Assembly (NCBI RefSeq): GCF_001953055.1
Contig: NZ_CP019044.1
Span: 2,418,001-2,482,000, forward strand
DNA from: Salaquimonas pukyongi
GTDB taxonomy: Bacteria; Pseudomonadota; Alphaproteobacteria; Rhizobiales; Rhizobiaceae
Direction of reading: 5' to 3'
Length of the DNA: 64,000 nucleotides
In this document: one piece after another, positions 53,668 to 63,074 of the stretch
How the letters are laid out: each line of letters begins with the position of its first letter
How positions within the stretch are numbered: position 1 is the stretch's first letter
Notes under the pieces: model-generated
Seen by the model: only the letters and a program-made list of their open reading frames with translations
What the model was told of the DNA's origin: nothing
The model's database searches: none
Made by a program: the position numbers and the translations under genes

Positions 53668-53713
53668 GCCCGACTTACCTTGCTTCTGTCATCTCTTTGC
53701 CCCGGAACATCGG

Positions 53714-53980
53714 TCAGAAACCGGTCGAGATGCGGTCATAAGTGAGCCTGGCCAGCAAGCCGAACTGGGCAGCCATGTAGGGTGCCGTGAAAGAGGCAAC
53801 CACCAGCACGGCAACGATCTTGGGAATGAAGGTCAGGGTCATTTCCTGAACCTGGGTCAGCGCCTGCAGCAAAGCGATCAGCGTACCGACAACCATCGCG
53901 GTGATGATCATGGGCGCAGCAGACTTGATCAGAACGCTGAAGGCAAACTGCACCAGTTCCAGCGCTTCTGCCTCGTTCAT
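53714..53980 (-). CDS. fliQ: Flagellar export protein FliQ
   Basis: 88 residues with two membrane helices. PMIITAMVVGTLIALLQALTQVQEMTLTFIPK is the FliQ core (VVGTLIALLQALTQVQE here). It is a subunit of the FliPQR pore. 46 bases before flhA. Confidence 0.95.
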   Translation of the reverse strand: MNEAEALELVQFAFSVLIKSAAPMIITAMVVGTLIALLQALTQVQEMTLTFIPKIVAVLVVASFTAPYMAAQFGLLARLTYDRISTGF

Positions 53981-54028
53981 TGTTGTTCCCCGTTTGCTAG
54001 TGCCGGCCAGGGCCGGCTGGTCGTCAGC

Positions 54029-54439
54029 TTATCGTGACAGAATGCGCGCGCCTTCGCCCATCTGCACCGTGCTTCCGTCTTCAAGATTGGCAATCACGCC
54101 ACTGTTGTTCAGCGTGACCGAGGCAACCACGCCTTCTGTGCTGCCATCGGCCGAAGCGACGGTCGCGCCGATCAACTGTACCGCTTCACCCGCATTTCCC
54201 ATGGAAAGCATCGAGGTCAGATGTTCATTGGTTTTGATCTGCTGCTCAACGCTGGAGAAAGATGCCAGTTGCGACAGGAACTGTGCAGGATCAGACGGAT
54301 TGGTCGGATCCTGGTTTTTGAGCTGCGCAACCAGCAGGCTCAAGAAGGCATCATAGTCTGCCGTCTTCGAATTGTTGTCGGTTTTCGAGATCAGGTGCGC
54401 ATTGTCACCGGACGAAACCACGGGCGGGATATTGGCCAC
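54029..54439 (-). CDS. flgD: Hook cap protein FlgD
   Basis: 136 residues. DAFLSLLVAQLKNQDPTNPS and FLSQLASFSSVEQQIKTNEHL are the FlgD N-terminal motifs. The C-terminal FnIII/Tudor-like domain of longer FlgD is absent; short FlgD are usual in rhizobia. It scaffolds hook assembly. Confidence 0.95.
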   Translation of the reverse strand: MANIPPVVSSGDNAHLISKTDNNSKTADYDAFLSLLVAQLKNQDPTNPSDPAQFLSQLASFSSVEQQIKTNEHLTSMLSMGNAGEAVQLIGATVASADGSTEGVVASVTLNNSGVIANLEDGSTVQMGEGARILSR

Positions 54440-54462
54440 GTTTCTTTCCTCTCCTGGAAGGA

Positions 54463-54912
54463 TTATTCCTGAATTCCCTTTTCGGTGCCTTGTGCCTGCG
54501 CAAAGGCAGCAAACTTTGCAGCGCCCACCGAAGGCGAGTCGAGGACATCGGCCTCGATATCGAACAGGCCGCGCAGCGTCTTCAGTGCCTGGAAATTCTT
54601 TCCGGTGGAAACTTCGATATCCACCGCCTTTACCCCCTCAACCAGTTCGCGGTTTTCAAGGCTGTCCAGCAAGCCTTTCACCATGTCCTTGAATAGCACC
54701 CGTGCGTCCTCGGATACCGACGGGTCCATGAGCATGAGCTGTACGACGTAATAGAGCTGCTTCAGGGGGGTTGTCGCGTCCTCCTGCTGGAGAACATGGT
54801 TCTCGAGCAGGAAGGTGGCATCGTTCATCAGTTCCAGTGAGACCTTGCGGTCGACCCGCAAGACAGCCCCGTTGATGAAGATGCGTTCATTCGCTCTGAG
54901 GAAAATTTTCAT
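54463..54912 (-). CDS. flbT: Flagellin translation repressor FlbT
   Basis: 149 residues. RANERIFINGAVLRVDRKVSLEL is the FlbT start (ERIFINGAVLRVDRKVSLEL). In Caulobacter it binds the flagellin mRNA leader and represses it until the hook is done. It overlaps flaF by 4 bases. Confidence 0.95.
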   Translation of the reverse strand: MKIFLRANERIFINGAVLRVDRKVSLELMNDATFLLENHVLQQEDATTPLKQLYYVVQLMLMDPSVSEDARVLFKDMVKGLLDSLENRELVEGVKAVDIEVSTGKNFQALKTLRGLFDIEADVLDSPSVGAAKFAAFAQAQGTEKGIQE

Positions 54913-55265
54913 TTTGGCCCACCCAAACCTTTTAACATGGTTTCGTTGACTTCCCTGACGATGCCAAATTCTACGTCAGCCTGCGATCGCATGGATTGCA
55001 GATGTTTCAGCACGAAAATTCCGACCGAGATGAACCCGGCCTTGAATTCCTTGCTGCAATCGTTGTCCGGCTGGGCAAGATCTTCCATGAAGAAACTCCA
55101 CATCCGGACGTTATGGTGTATCGCTGTAGCCCTTGCGGCAGGGTTGCCCGGGTTTGCGATGGATTCATCGATCAGCCGGATTGCTTCAGCAAAGATTTCC
55201 TGCTCGCGTGCGCGGGCATCCTGCTGATCGTCTTCCAGCGTATCCATGTAAGCATGATTGAGCAT
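54909..55265 (-). CDS. flaF: Flagellin facilitator FlaF
   Basis: 118 residues. ARAREQEIFAEAIRLIDESI and VRMWSFFMEDLAQPDNDC are the FlaF motifs. It is needed for flagellin secretion and translation with FlbT. The 4-base overlap with flbT indicates coupling. Confidence 0.95.
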   Translation of the reverse strand: MLNHAYMDTLEDDQQDARAREQEIFAEAIRLIDESIANPGNPAARATAIHHNVRMWSFFMEDLAQPDNDCSKEFKAGFISVGIFVLKHLQSMRSQADVEFGIVREVNETMLKGLGGPK

Positions 55266-55275
55266 AACCGCGGCC

Positions 55276-56325
55276 TTACAGGTAATTGATCAGCGAAAGC
55301 GCCTGGAGGCGCGATGTTGCTGCGTATGAAGCTTCAAGACTGATCATAAGCTGGTTGATGCGGGTGGCCGCTTCATAGGCGTCTATGCCCACCAGTTCTT
55401 CCACATGTGTGGTCAGCACATCCTTTTGCAGGGAGAGGCGCTCCTTGGCGTCATCGACCCTTTGTTCCATGACACCGAGGTTTCCCTGTGAAACCGCAAG
55501 GTCGGCGACGCTTTCAGCGGCCAGCTTGAAACCGCGGTCTGCAACGCCTTGCAATGCTCCATCGCCAATCGCCGTATCGGAAAACACCTCAACGAGCACG
55601 GCAGCCGAAACGGCAGTGCGAAAGCCCTGTGCATTTGCCGTCACCGGATTTTCAACGATCTCGCGCTGGGAAATGCGCGACCGCATGCCTCGGTCGGCAG
55701 CCCCGCTCCAAACCGTACTCCAGTTCGCATCATCGAAAAGACTGGCATAAGGGCCGTCGATAAATGCCTCCATCTGCGCTTTGGTGATGTTTTCAGCCAG
55801 CGGGTCCGTCGCCGCAAATCCGAAATGGGTCTGGAAGGCGGTTTCCACCATTGAGCGCGCCGCCGCCCCTTCCGTGCCGGCGAAATCAATCAGTGCCTTC
55901 TGGTCGGTGTTGATGCCGGAAAACACGAACTCGCCGTTGAAGCTGGTATTCATCGCCTGAACCATGCTGCCGGTGAGCTGTTCACCGATGGCTTTAAGCG
56001 TCGCACGTTCGATGTTGCCGCCAAGCGCGGCCGATACGTTTTCCATGAAGCCGTTCGTGGCATCGACCATGCTTCCCATGGCGGTCTGCATACCCGTAAG
56101 GCGGTTGCCGAGAAGGCCATTGAGCGTCCCGATCTGATCGAGAAATCCGATCTGGGATTCCATGTCGACATATTGCGAGGTTTGCCCGCCCAGACTCTTG
56201 CCGATATCGGAAACACGCCCGGAGAGCATTTCCTGATTGGCCACGTTAAGCTGCTGCTGCACCGACTGCGTGCGCGATTGCAGGCTGTGATGGAGTGCGT
56301 AGGTGCTGATCTGCCCAAGCTTCAT
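55276..56325 (-). CDS. flgL: Hook-filament junction protein FlgL
   Basis: 349 residues. The flagellin-like N-terminal (LQSRTQSVQQQLNVANQEML) and C-terminal coiled-coil ends (AYEAATRINQLMISLEASYA) are clear. It is HAP3, which links FlgK to the filament. 7 bases after flgK. Confidence 0.95.
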   Translation of the reverse strand: MKLGQISTYALHHSLQSRTQSVQQQLNVANQEMLSGRVSDIGKSLGGQTSQYVDMESQIGFLDQIGTLNGLLGNRLTGMQTAMGSMVDATNGFMENVSAALGGNIERATLKAIGEQLTGSMVQAMNTSFNGEFVFSGINTDQKALIDFAGTEGAAARSMVETAFQTHFGFAATDPLAENITKAQMEAFIDGPYASLFDDANWSTVWSGAADRGMRSRISQREIVENPVTANAQGFRTAVSAAVLVEVFSDTAIGDGALQGVADRGFKLAAESVADLAVSQGNLGVMEQRVDDAKERLSLQKDVLTTHVEELVGIDAYEAATRINQLMISLEASYAATSRLQALSLINYL

Positions 56326-56332
56326 TGCTGCC

Positions 56333-57793
56333 TCACACCGCCTGCAACAACTGCGCCAGCAGCTTGTCTACCGTGTTCATCACCTTGGCAGACGCCTGAT
56401 AGGCGCGTTCGACCTGTAGCAGCGCCGCCATCTCATAATCGAGATTGGGGCCTGAATCCTCCTGAAGGGTCTCCTTGATGTGCGAGGCAAGATCACGCTG
56501 ATAGGCAACCTTGTCGCTGATTTCCTGACGGTATTGCTGCAGGCTGTCCAGCGAACCCGATGCAAAGGAAGCCAAACTCAGGCTGGCGCCGAGGCCCGCC
56601 TGCAGGTCGAAGGAAACCTGCCTATCCAACGCCATGGAAAGTTCGAACAACCGGTCGGCATAGCCTGCCGCATTGCCGGTATTGGAAATGTAATCCGCAT
56701 CGCCGTTGATGCCGCCATCACGCAGCAAACGAACATCGCCTCCTGCTGCGGGATCCACGAGCGGGTTGACGACGAGGCTCAATGCAATGCCTGGTTCAAT
56801 CACGCCTGATGCCGGCACTGCCGGGCCGCCGCTCCAGGTAAACAGCCCGGCCAGCAGCGGCTTGCCACCCCCGGTCTGATCCGTTTCCGCAAACAGCTCA
56901 ATGGCAGCACGGGCGATCTCGTCCATCTGGTCCTGCTGTTGCACAAGAATGGTGTCACGCAACTCCATCTGCCCTACCAGGCTGCCCGAATGAATGGGCA
57001 GGGAGTTGTTGCCGGCAATGGGAACGCCATCGACCAGCACCGCATTGCCGGTGGTGTTGGGCCCATAGAGCGGAATCGGCTCGAAGCTTACTTCCCTGGG
57101 CCTGCGGTCAAACAGGACAGCCCCGTTCGACGCTACCAGCATCATGTCGTTGTTTTCGCGCCGCAGGACGGAAACCCCGATCAATTCGGAAATCTCGCCA
57201 ATAAGCGTGTCGCGTGTGTCCTCGCTGTCAAACGCATCCTGGCCTGCCGCGGCCGCTTTGACGATGGTATCGTTTGCTTCCTCAAACCGGCTCAAAAGTT
57301 CGGTAAGTCGCGAAACGCCATCGGAGATTGCAGCATCGGCTTCCTGGCGCAGGCGCAGAACGCCCTCATAGTTGTGATTGATCGTACCGGCGAAGCCCCG
57401 CGCGCCTAATACCGCTTGCGACAACAGCATTTCGTTCGACGGATTTGCTGCCGCCAGTTCCAGACTCTGCTTGAGCTGCTGCAGGGATGATGCCGCCGTG
57501 TTGGCAAAACCTTCGCCACCCTGCAACTGGGTCAGTTGATCCACGCCAGCCTGGATGACGCCGGACCGCGAGAGATTGGCACCAGCCGACAGCGATGCCC
57601 TGAAAATCGAAGTGTTGACTTCCCGGGCCACCTGTACCCGTGATGAAAACAGCGTGTCGGAATAGACTCGCGGATCGCGTCTTACATAGTCCGGATTGTT
57701 GACCCCTGTGATGTTGCGCGAAACGGTCGACAACACGTTCGAACTGGTGTTGAGCGAATGCGTTGCAGTCCTTAGCGCATCAGTTAGGGTCAT
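56333..57793 (-). CDS. flgK: Hook-filament junction protein FlgK
   Basis: 486 residues. VLSTVSRNITGVNNPDYVRR is the FlgK/rod-type N-terminus and MAALLQVERAYQASAKVMNT the C-terminal D0. It is HAP1, joining hook to FlgL. 9 bases after flgE. Confidence 0.96.
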   Translation of the reverse strand: MTLTDALRTATHSLNTSSNVLSTVSRNITGVNNPDYVRRDPRVYSDTLFSSRVQVAREVNTSIFRASLSAGANLSRSGVIQAGVDQLTQLQGGEGFANTAASSLQQLKQSLELAAANPSNEMLLSQAVLGARGFAGTINHNYEGVLRLRQEADAAISDGVSRLTELLSRFEEANDTIVKAAAAGQDAFDSEDTRDTLIGEISELIGVSVLRRENNDMMLVASNGAVLFDRRPREVSFEPIPLYGPNTTGNAVLVDGVPIAGNNSLPIHSGSLVGQMELRDTILVQQQDQMDEIARAAIELFAETDQTGGGKPLLAGLFTWSGGPAVPASGVIEPGIALSLVVNPLVDPAAGGDVRLLRDGGINGDADYISNTGNAAGYADRLFELSMALDRQVSFDLQAGLGASLSLASFASGSLDSLQQYRQEISDKVAYQRDLASHIKETLQEDSGPNLDYEMAALLQVERAYQASAKVMNTVDKLLAQLLQAV

Positions 57794-57802
57794 GGCGGCT
57801 CA

Positions 57803-59059
57803 TTAACGTTTCAGCGAAATCAGCACATCCATCAGGTCTGATCCGGTCTGAAACACCTTGGAATTGGCTGTGTAGCTGCGTTGCGATTCGATCATGATCG
57901 TCAATTCGGTCGCCATATCGACATTGGATTCCTCCACAGCACCGGAAACCAGGCTGCCGAAGCCGGGCTGCTCGGGAAGGCCAACAAGCACGTCGCCCGA
58001 TTCAATGGTGGCCGCATAGGCATTGCCGGGAAGCGCCCTGAGATTGTCGGCACTGGGCACCGAGGCCAGAGGAATTTGATAAAGCGGTTCTGCATATCCG
58101 TTCTGGTAGATGCCGTAGACAATGCCGTTACCGTCAATTTCCATGCGCTCGACTGCAGCAGGCGAATTGCCGTCAACATTGGCAGTCGGCACGGAATAGC
58201 CGGTGCCAAGCTGGCTGATGCCGGTCAGGTCGAGCTCCAATTGCGCCGGCGGCGCGAACGGTACGGTCAAAGTGCTTGGCGAACTGCCCAGCAGGTAACC
58301 GTTGGCAGGATCAAAATCCAGCGTCTCCTGGGCAAGCGGGCCTGAAGAGTAGGGAAACCCGCCATTGGTGGAGGCATCCTTGTCATAGACTGTGACTTCC
58401 CAGGTCTCAGGCGCCGTTTTGGCAAAATAGACATCGATGGTTTTTTCGTTGCCCAGGCTGTCATAGGCCAGCAATGAGGTCTTGCCGGAAAATTCTGCGG
58501 TGGCGGTATTGGCTGACGGCAGATCCCCCGGCGCCACAACAGTTGCACCGGCCGGAAGGTTCGGCACCATTTCCGCCTGCGTACTGGCAACCGCAGTCAG
58601 GGCTAGAGTCGAAACATTGATCTGCTCAAGGCCGGCAAACCCGTTGGCAACCGGAGCGCTGGTCTGGTTGGCAATGTCGTAACCCATCAGGGCATACCCT
58701 GCCGCGTTGAGCAGATTGCCGTTTTCATCGGTATTGAACGAGCCTGCTCGGGTCAGGTAAAATTCCTGGCTTTCATCCTGAACGATGAAGAACCCTTCAC
58801 CGCTGATTGCAAGATCCGTTGCCGAATTGGTTCCGCGAAGCGCGCCCTGCTGGCTGATCGCCGCACGCGAAACGCTTTGAACGCTGCCCGATTCATAACT
58901 CGCCGTGGCGTTGTCGAGCACCTGTGTACTGAACTCGATGGAGGTGCGCTTGTAGCCGGTGGTACCGGCATTTGCGATGTTGTCAGCTACGGTGGAAAGC
59001 CGGTCCGCCTGAACCGTCATTCCGGAAACGCTGGTTCTCATCATTCCGTACAAGCTCAT
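57803..59059 (-). CDS. flgE: Flagellar hook protein FlgE
   Basis: 418 residues. ADRLSTVADNIANAGTTGYK is the rod/hook N-terminal motif, FVVQDESQEFYLTRAGSFN-like (GEGFFIVQDESQ) the D1 start, and IESQRSYTANSKVFQTGSDL the C-terminal D0. Main hook subunit. It lies 88 bases after the regulator ftcR. Confidence 0.97.
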   Translation of the reverse strand: MSLYGMMRTSVSGMTVQADRLSTVADNIANAGTTGYKRTSIEFSTQVLDNATASYESGSVQSVSRAAISQQGALRGTNSATDLAISGEGFFIVQDESQEFYLTRAGSFNTDENGNLLNAAGYALMGYDIANQTSAPVANGFAGLEQINVSTLALTAVASTQAEMVPNLPAGATVVAPGDLPSANTATAEFSGKTSLLAYDSLGNEKTIDVYFAKTAPETWEVTVYDKDASTNGGFPYSSGPLAQETLDFDPANGYLLGSSPSTLTVPFAPPAQLELDLTGISQLGTGYSVPTANVDGNSPAAVERMEIDGNGIVYGIYQNGYAEPLYQIPLASVPSADNLRALPGNAYAATIESGDVLVGLPEQPGFGSLVSGAVEESNVDMATELTIMIESQRSYTANSKVFQTGSDLMDVLISLKR

Positions 59060-59147
59060 GGGAGTCCCCGTAATTTTGCCTTGGATGGAACGATGTTAGG
59101 AATTGAATCTTGCCTGAAACTGACCGCAGGCCTGCAATCCCGCATCC

Positions 59148-59891
59148 TCAGGCACTCAAGGCCATCGGTCTGTCGTTGACCATCGTCACGAATTGCCGGT
59201 CGAGCTGGTAGCCGAGATAGCGCTTTGAATCGATCGGATCGCGGCCCAGCGCCTCGCGGAGCTTTTTCCGCAGCTTGGAGATGTGGCTCTCGATCACATT
59301 CTCATCGATATGGTCGTCGAACAGGCCGTATATCGCGCTGAAGAGTTGCGCTTTCGTCACACGGCGCCCGTTAACGCTCGCAAGATATTCGAGTATCCGG
59401 CGCTCGCGCCGCGGCAGGCTCAAAGGCTCGCCATTGATCATGGGATCGGCACCATCGAAGAAGATGGTAATTCTGTCCTGCCCCTCCGAACAGCCGCCAG
59501 CGTGCTGACCCAGCATTTCGTTGGGGACGCGAAGAATACGTTTCTTGATTGCGGCAATGCGCACCATCAGCTCTTCACAGTGAGCCGGCTTGCAAACCAC
59601 GTCGTCGGCACCGGCGTGATACAGGCTGACAAGATCCTGAAGATTGCGATTGTCGAGTAGAGCGATAACCGGCACTTCAAGCCGGTGCCTGATGGCAGTG
59701 ACGTGTTCGAGATCCTTTTCGCCGTCGCCGATCAATACCGCTTCCACCGCTGATACCTCATCCTTGCCGGACAAGGTCAGCCATTCAATCAGGTCGTCTC
59801 CCTGCATCTGCACAAGAAGCTCTCCGACCCGCTCAAACTGCTTGCGGTAACTTTCAACTACAATCTGTCGAGACTCTGAAAAGATGATCAT
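59148..59891 (-). CDS. ftcR: Flagellar response regulator (FtcR/Rem type)
   Basis: 247 residues. The receiver-like domain (LHVTAIRHRLEVPVIALLDN-like LEVPVIALLDNRN, DDVVCKPAHCEEL) lacks the usual phospho-Asp setting; the C-terminal OmpR winged helix has RRERRILEYLASVNGRRVTK and DENVIESHISKLRKKL. In Brucella FtcR and in Sinorhizobium Rem it activates hook and flagellin genes. GGAGG is 7 bases before the ATG. It is the first gene after a 419-base gap. Confidence 0.93.
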   Translation of the reverse strand: MIIFSESRQIVVESYRKQFERVGELLVQMQGDDLIEWLTLSGKDEVSAVEAVLIGDGEKDLEHVTAIRHRLEVPVIALLDNRNLQDLVSLYHAGADDVVCKPAHCEELMVRIAAIKKRILRVPNEMLGQHAGGCSEGQDRITIFFDGADPMINGEPLSLPRRERRILEYLASVNGRRVTKAQLFSAIYGLFDDHIDENVIESHISKLRKKLREALGRDPIDSKRYLGYQLDRQFVTMVNDRPMALSA

Positions 59892-60310
59892 CGCCCGCCC
59901 TCCGAATCACTCTGTTTCCCCGTAAACAAAGGATTAAAAGCGCAGGCACATATCGACCAATACGTGATTTATTACATATTTTATCTAGAGCTATAGAGAT
60001 TTTCTCAAATCTTTAACTTTACAATAGGTGATTTCTTACTAGTAGGCAGAACTGGCACGTGGCGTTTACCCGCCAGCGGCCGTGGTCAATCGGCTGCCAA
60101 TATCGTTATCCACAAGAAAAACAGAGGCCGTTTTGCTGTTAACTTTCTTCAATTATCTCCGGGTTTTACCAAGGGTAATATAACTGGTTTATAAAGCCAT
60201 CCCGCTAAAATCGCCCTGCCCCTTTGGCGGTCTCCAGGGCACTGAACTGTCATCTGGCTGACTGAATTTCCCGGCAGCGGCAGGCATGTCGAAGCGAATT
60301 CGGATCTGCT
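59892..60310. other. A/T-rich gap between fliK and ftcR
   Basis: 419 bases with no supported gene. It should hold the ftcR promoter (minus). A/T-rich from 59930 to 60050; a DnaA-box-like TTATCCACA lies at 60106-60114. In S. meliloti, an additional open frame is known at this place between motD and rem; none is seen here. Confidence 0.5.
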
Positions 60311-61705
60311 TCAGAAGTACTGGACCTTCCCCATTACCCCGCCATCCGGCCGCCTTTCGCTTCCGGTTGACTCGTGTGGATCATCGCTGTCATCCCGGCT
60401 TGCCGGCTCGCGTTCCTGCCGGCCATGTGAGGGCTGTTCGCTCATTGTGGAGCCAGGACCATTTCGTGCAGGGCCCTGGCCGTTGCGGTCCTGTTCGGAA
60501 CCTGGCGCCAGAGCAGTATGCACAGCCTCACGGCTTTCGGTAATCCTGATATTGACTTCCTCCGGCTGGATTCCGATCAGCAAATAGCCTTTGACAATAT
60601 CGGCCTTGGCCGTTTCCATCGCCTGGGTCGCCGAGGCGCTGTTTGTAATGATCTCTACATCGATACGGCTTGCGCTGCGCACCATATGGACCTTTATTTC
60701 GCCCAGGCTGCGCGGGACCAGGGACAGCTCCATCGTTCTTGCAAGGGGAGTAGTGCTAGTATTCTCCCTGGCAAGACTGATGAGTGCGGTTTGTACCGAT
60801 TGCTGGGCCTGAGGTACTGTCGCGGTCACCGCATTTGCGAACGACAGTGCAGCCGTCTGTCCGCCAGCCTCGCCTGCCCGGATCGAACCCTCCCTGCCCG
60901 TCACGGATTGAAATGCCGGACGCAACATGTCCAATTGGTTTGAGAGTTTGGCTGAGAAATTCTGCGGATAGTCAGCTCTTCCGGCAGACATTCTAAATTC
61001 GGTGACACTGACAAGCGGCCGGAATTCAGAAGTCGATGACGCACGCTGCATGCTCCCCGCATCAGCGGATTTCACTGGCCGGGAGCGAACGTCAATGCCT
61101 GTATGGGCGGCATTCAGGCTGGCGTGCAAGGGACGCACTTCCGCACTCGCAGCCTTTGCAAACCCGGTTTCACCTGCTCCTGCCGGCGAACCGGCAACTG
61201 ACGCATGGGCCGGCATGACAATCTGCGCTGCTTGTTGTTCCATCGGGACTTCAGCCGCCACCGGCGCGGCCTGGAAGGCGGCTTCATCCTCCGGGGCAGA
61301 TGACTGCAGAGTTTCTGTATGCGTGCCGGAGGCAACATCGGAAGCGTCCTCTACCATTTTATTTTCCACTACAAAGGACCCGGCAGCTTCCGGTTCTTCC
61401 GGTTCGATCGAATCCAGCGGCAACGCCCCCGCACCCACATCGAAAATATCAGCCGTTTTTTCGCCGGCCTGCGCCGCGTCGGGATCTACTTCATGGCCAA
61501 CAGGCACGATTTCGATATCCCAACCGTCGGTCAAGTCATCAGTTTGCCCTGACGAGGTGTTGCTTGCGGGCTCGGAAGCTGCTTTCGGAAGATCGTTCGC
61601 CGGAAACTCGGGCAAATGAAGCTTGGCTTTTCCGCCATGCTCTACCAGCCGCTCCTTCAGCCCGGCAGCATTCAACAAACCGCTGATGAAATTGGCAGTG
61701 TTCAT
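60311..61705 (-). CDS. fliK: Flagellar hook-length control protein FliK (MotD)
   Basis: 464 residues. The long low-complexity N-terminal part (Ala, Glu, Pro) is typical. The C-terminal domain ELSLVPRSLGEIKVHMVRSA, then ADIVKGYLLIGIQPEEVNIRI is the conserved FliK core, which interacts with FlhB. It was first named MotD in rhizobia. The tail is polar (NGQGPARNGPGSTMS..) and extends past the core. It overlaps motC by ATGA. Confidence 0.92.
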   Translation of the reverse strand: MNTANFISGLLNAAGLKERLVEHGGKAKLHLPEFPANDLPKAASEPASNTSSGQTDDLTDGWDIEIVPVGHEVDPDAAQAGEKTADIFDVGAGALPLDSIEPEEPEAAGSFVVENKMVEDASDVASGTHTETLQSSAPEDEAAFQAAPVAAEVPMEQQAAQIVMPAHASVAGSPAGAGETGFAKAASAEVRPLHASLNAAHTGIDVRSRPVKSADAGSMQRASSTSEFRPLVSVTEFRMSAGRADYPQNFSAKLSNQLDMLRPAFQSVTGREGSIRAGEAGGQTAALSFANAVTATVPQAQQSVQTALISLARENTSTTPLARTMELSLVPRSLGEIKVHMVRSASRIDVEIITNSASATQAMETAKADIVKGYLLIGIQPEEVNIRITESREAVHTALAPGSEQDRNGQGPARNGPGSTMSEQPSHGRQEREPASRDDSDDPHESTGSERRPDGGVMGKVQYF

Positions 61706-63072
61706 TTCAACTCCACGGGTTCCAGTTCATTCAGCTGTTCAAACAACGCATCTCGGCGTGCAATGACCTTCTGGCTTTCAGTGGCAACTTCGTCCGCTAT
61801 GCCTTCTTTCGTCTGTGCATCTGCCATCTGCTTGCCTGCCATCCGGCCCAGCATTGCGGTTTTGATACGCGGTGCCTCTTCGCGTTGCTGAAAATCGAAA
61901 CCCAGCCTGCCGGCCAGTTCGGTGACAGCGTCGAGAAGGCGAATATGGTTGTGGTCAAGCTTTTCACGCGAAATGCCACCAAGCAGCATCTTGGCTTCAT
62001 CCATGGTTTCGCGGTTCGGCAATAAAGCTGCCGCTCGGTAAAGATTGAGCCGGTGCTCGACCGCGCTATTGGAAGCCGTCAACGCAAGTCCCGTGTCGGC
62101 TGCCCAGCGCGCAAGGGGTAACCTGCCAAGACCAACCGCTTTCTGCGCAATCAGCGAGACGACCTTTAGCTGTTTTTCAGGGCTCAGCCTGGTGATCACT
62201 TCGCGCAATTGCGGCTCGATCAAAGGGAAATCCTGCTCGGTGATCAACAAGGATGACTGGTAGAAAACCCGGACAAAATCGCCGAAATAGGGCGAGTTCG
62301 AAAAGCGCTCATTGTAATTTCTCACCACGCGGCTGAGCTGGCGGGCATCCTTTTTCATGCCGGCAATCTGAACCAGACGCCGCAATGCGGTCTCTTCAAT
62401 CAGGGTTCCAACCGCTAGCCGCCGCGACGTATTCAGCAATTTCTCGGCCTTTGCCATGTCGGCATTCCCCACGACAATGGAAGCAGCGAAAGCAAATTGC
62501 CCGCGCATGGAGGGTGGATAATCAAGCGGCGAGAAACCGGAAAAAAACCGCTCCGCTGCCTTCATGTCCTTGTCGGCATATGCCTTGGCTATCCTCAACG
62601 GCAAGGTATCGCCCTCCGACAACGTCGTTGCCTTCAGCGCGATTTCAGCAACCAGTGGATCGCCGCCGATCAGCACAAAGACAGCGGCTGCATCAAGATT
62701 TCGCTGGTTGTTCCACACCGACCAGTCGGCCCGCTTCATGCGGGCGCCAACAACCAGAATTTCCTGGCGGTACTGTTCCAGTGCGCTGGCTTTGCCGTTG
62801 ACCAGCGTATCCTGAAGAAGCTGCAAATCGCGCAACAGAACCCAGGGCTGAATACCTTCTATCGGCAAAGGCTGATAGGAAAGTTGCCGCCGTTGCGGTT
62901 TTTGTTCGCTTTCTTCCGCGCCTTCTGCACGCTCCCCTTCAGCTTGTGCATGCTCCGCCGCGCCGTGAGAACCGTCTTTGGCACCAGCGGCTGCAGCATC
63001 TTGTGGCAGCGCTGTAGCGACCAGCATGGCAAGCAGGACTGGAAAAACAGTTGCGGGTCGAAACAGCGCCAC
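61702..63072 (-). CDS. motC: Chemotaxis/motility protein MotC
   Basis: 456 residues. A signal peptide (FPVLLAMLVATALPQDAAAAG) opens it; the mature part (QPLPIEGIQPWVLLRDLQLLQDTL, given as QPLPIEGIQPWVLLRDLQ) is the rhizobial MotC, a periplasmic protein that binds MotB and is needed for rotation. It sits 2 bases after motB. Confidence 0.95.
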   Translation of the reverse strand: MALFRPATVFPVLLAMLVATALPQDAAAAGAKDGSHGAAEHAQAEGERAEGAEESEQKPQRRQLSYQPLPIEGIQPWVLLRDLQLLQDTLVNGKASALEQYRQEILVVGARMKRADWSVWNNQRNLDAAAVFVLIGGDPLVAEIALKATTLSEGDTLPLRIAKAYADKDMKAAERFFSGFSPLDYPPSMRGQFAFAASIVVGNADMAKAEKLLNTSRRLAVGTLIEETALRRLVQIAGMKKDARQLSRVVRNYNERFSNSPYFGDFVRVFYQSSLLITEQDFPLIEPQLREVITRLSPEKQLKVVSLIAQKAVGLGRLPLARWAADTGLALTASNSAVEHRLNLYRAAALLPNRETMDEAKMLLGGISREKLDHNHIRLLDAVTELAGRLGFDFQQREEAPRIKTAMLGRMAGKQMADAQTKEGIADEVATESQKVIARRDALFEQLNELEPVELK

Positions 63073-63074
63073 GG

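Noticed and set aside
60053-60068. TGGCACG followed at 4 bases by GTTTA, resembling a sigma-54 promoter
   Set aside because: The -24 half is perfect but the -12 half lacks the essential GC; it also points to the plus strand, where no gene starts.
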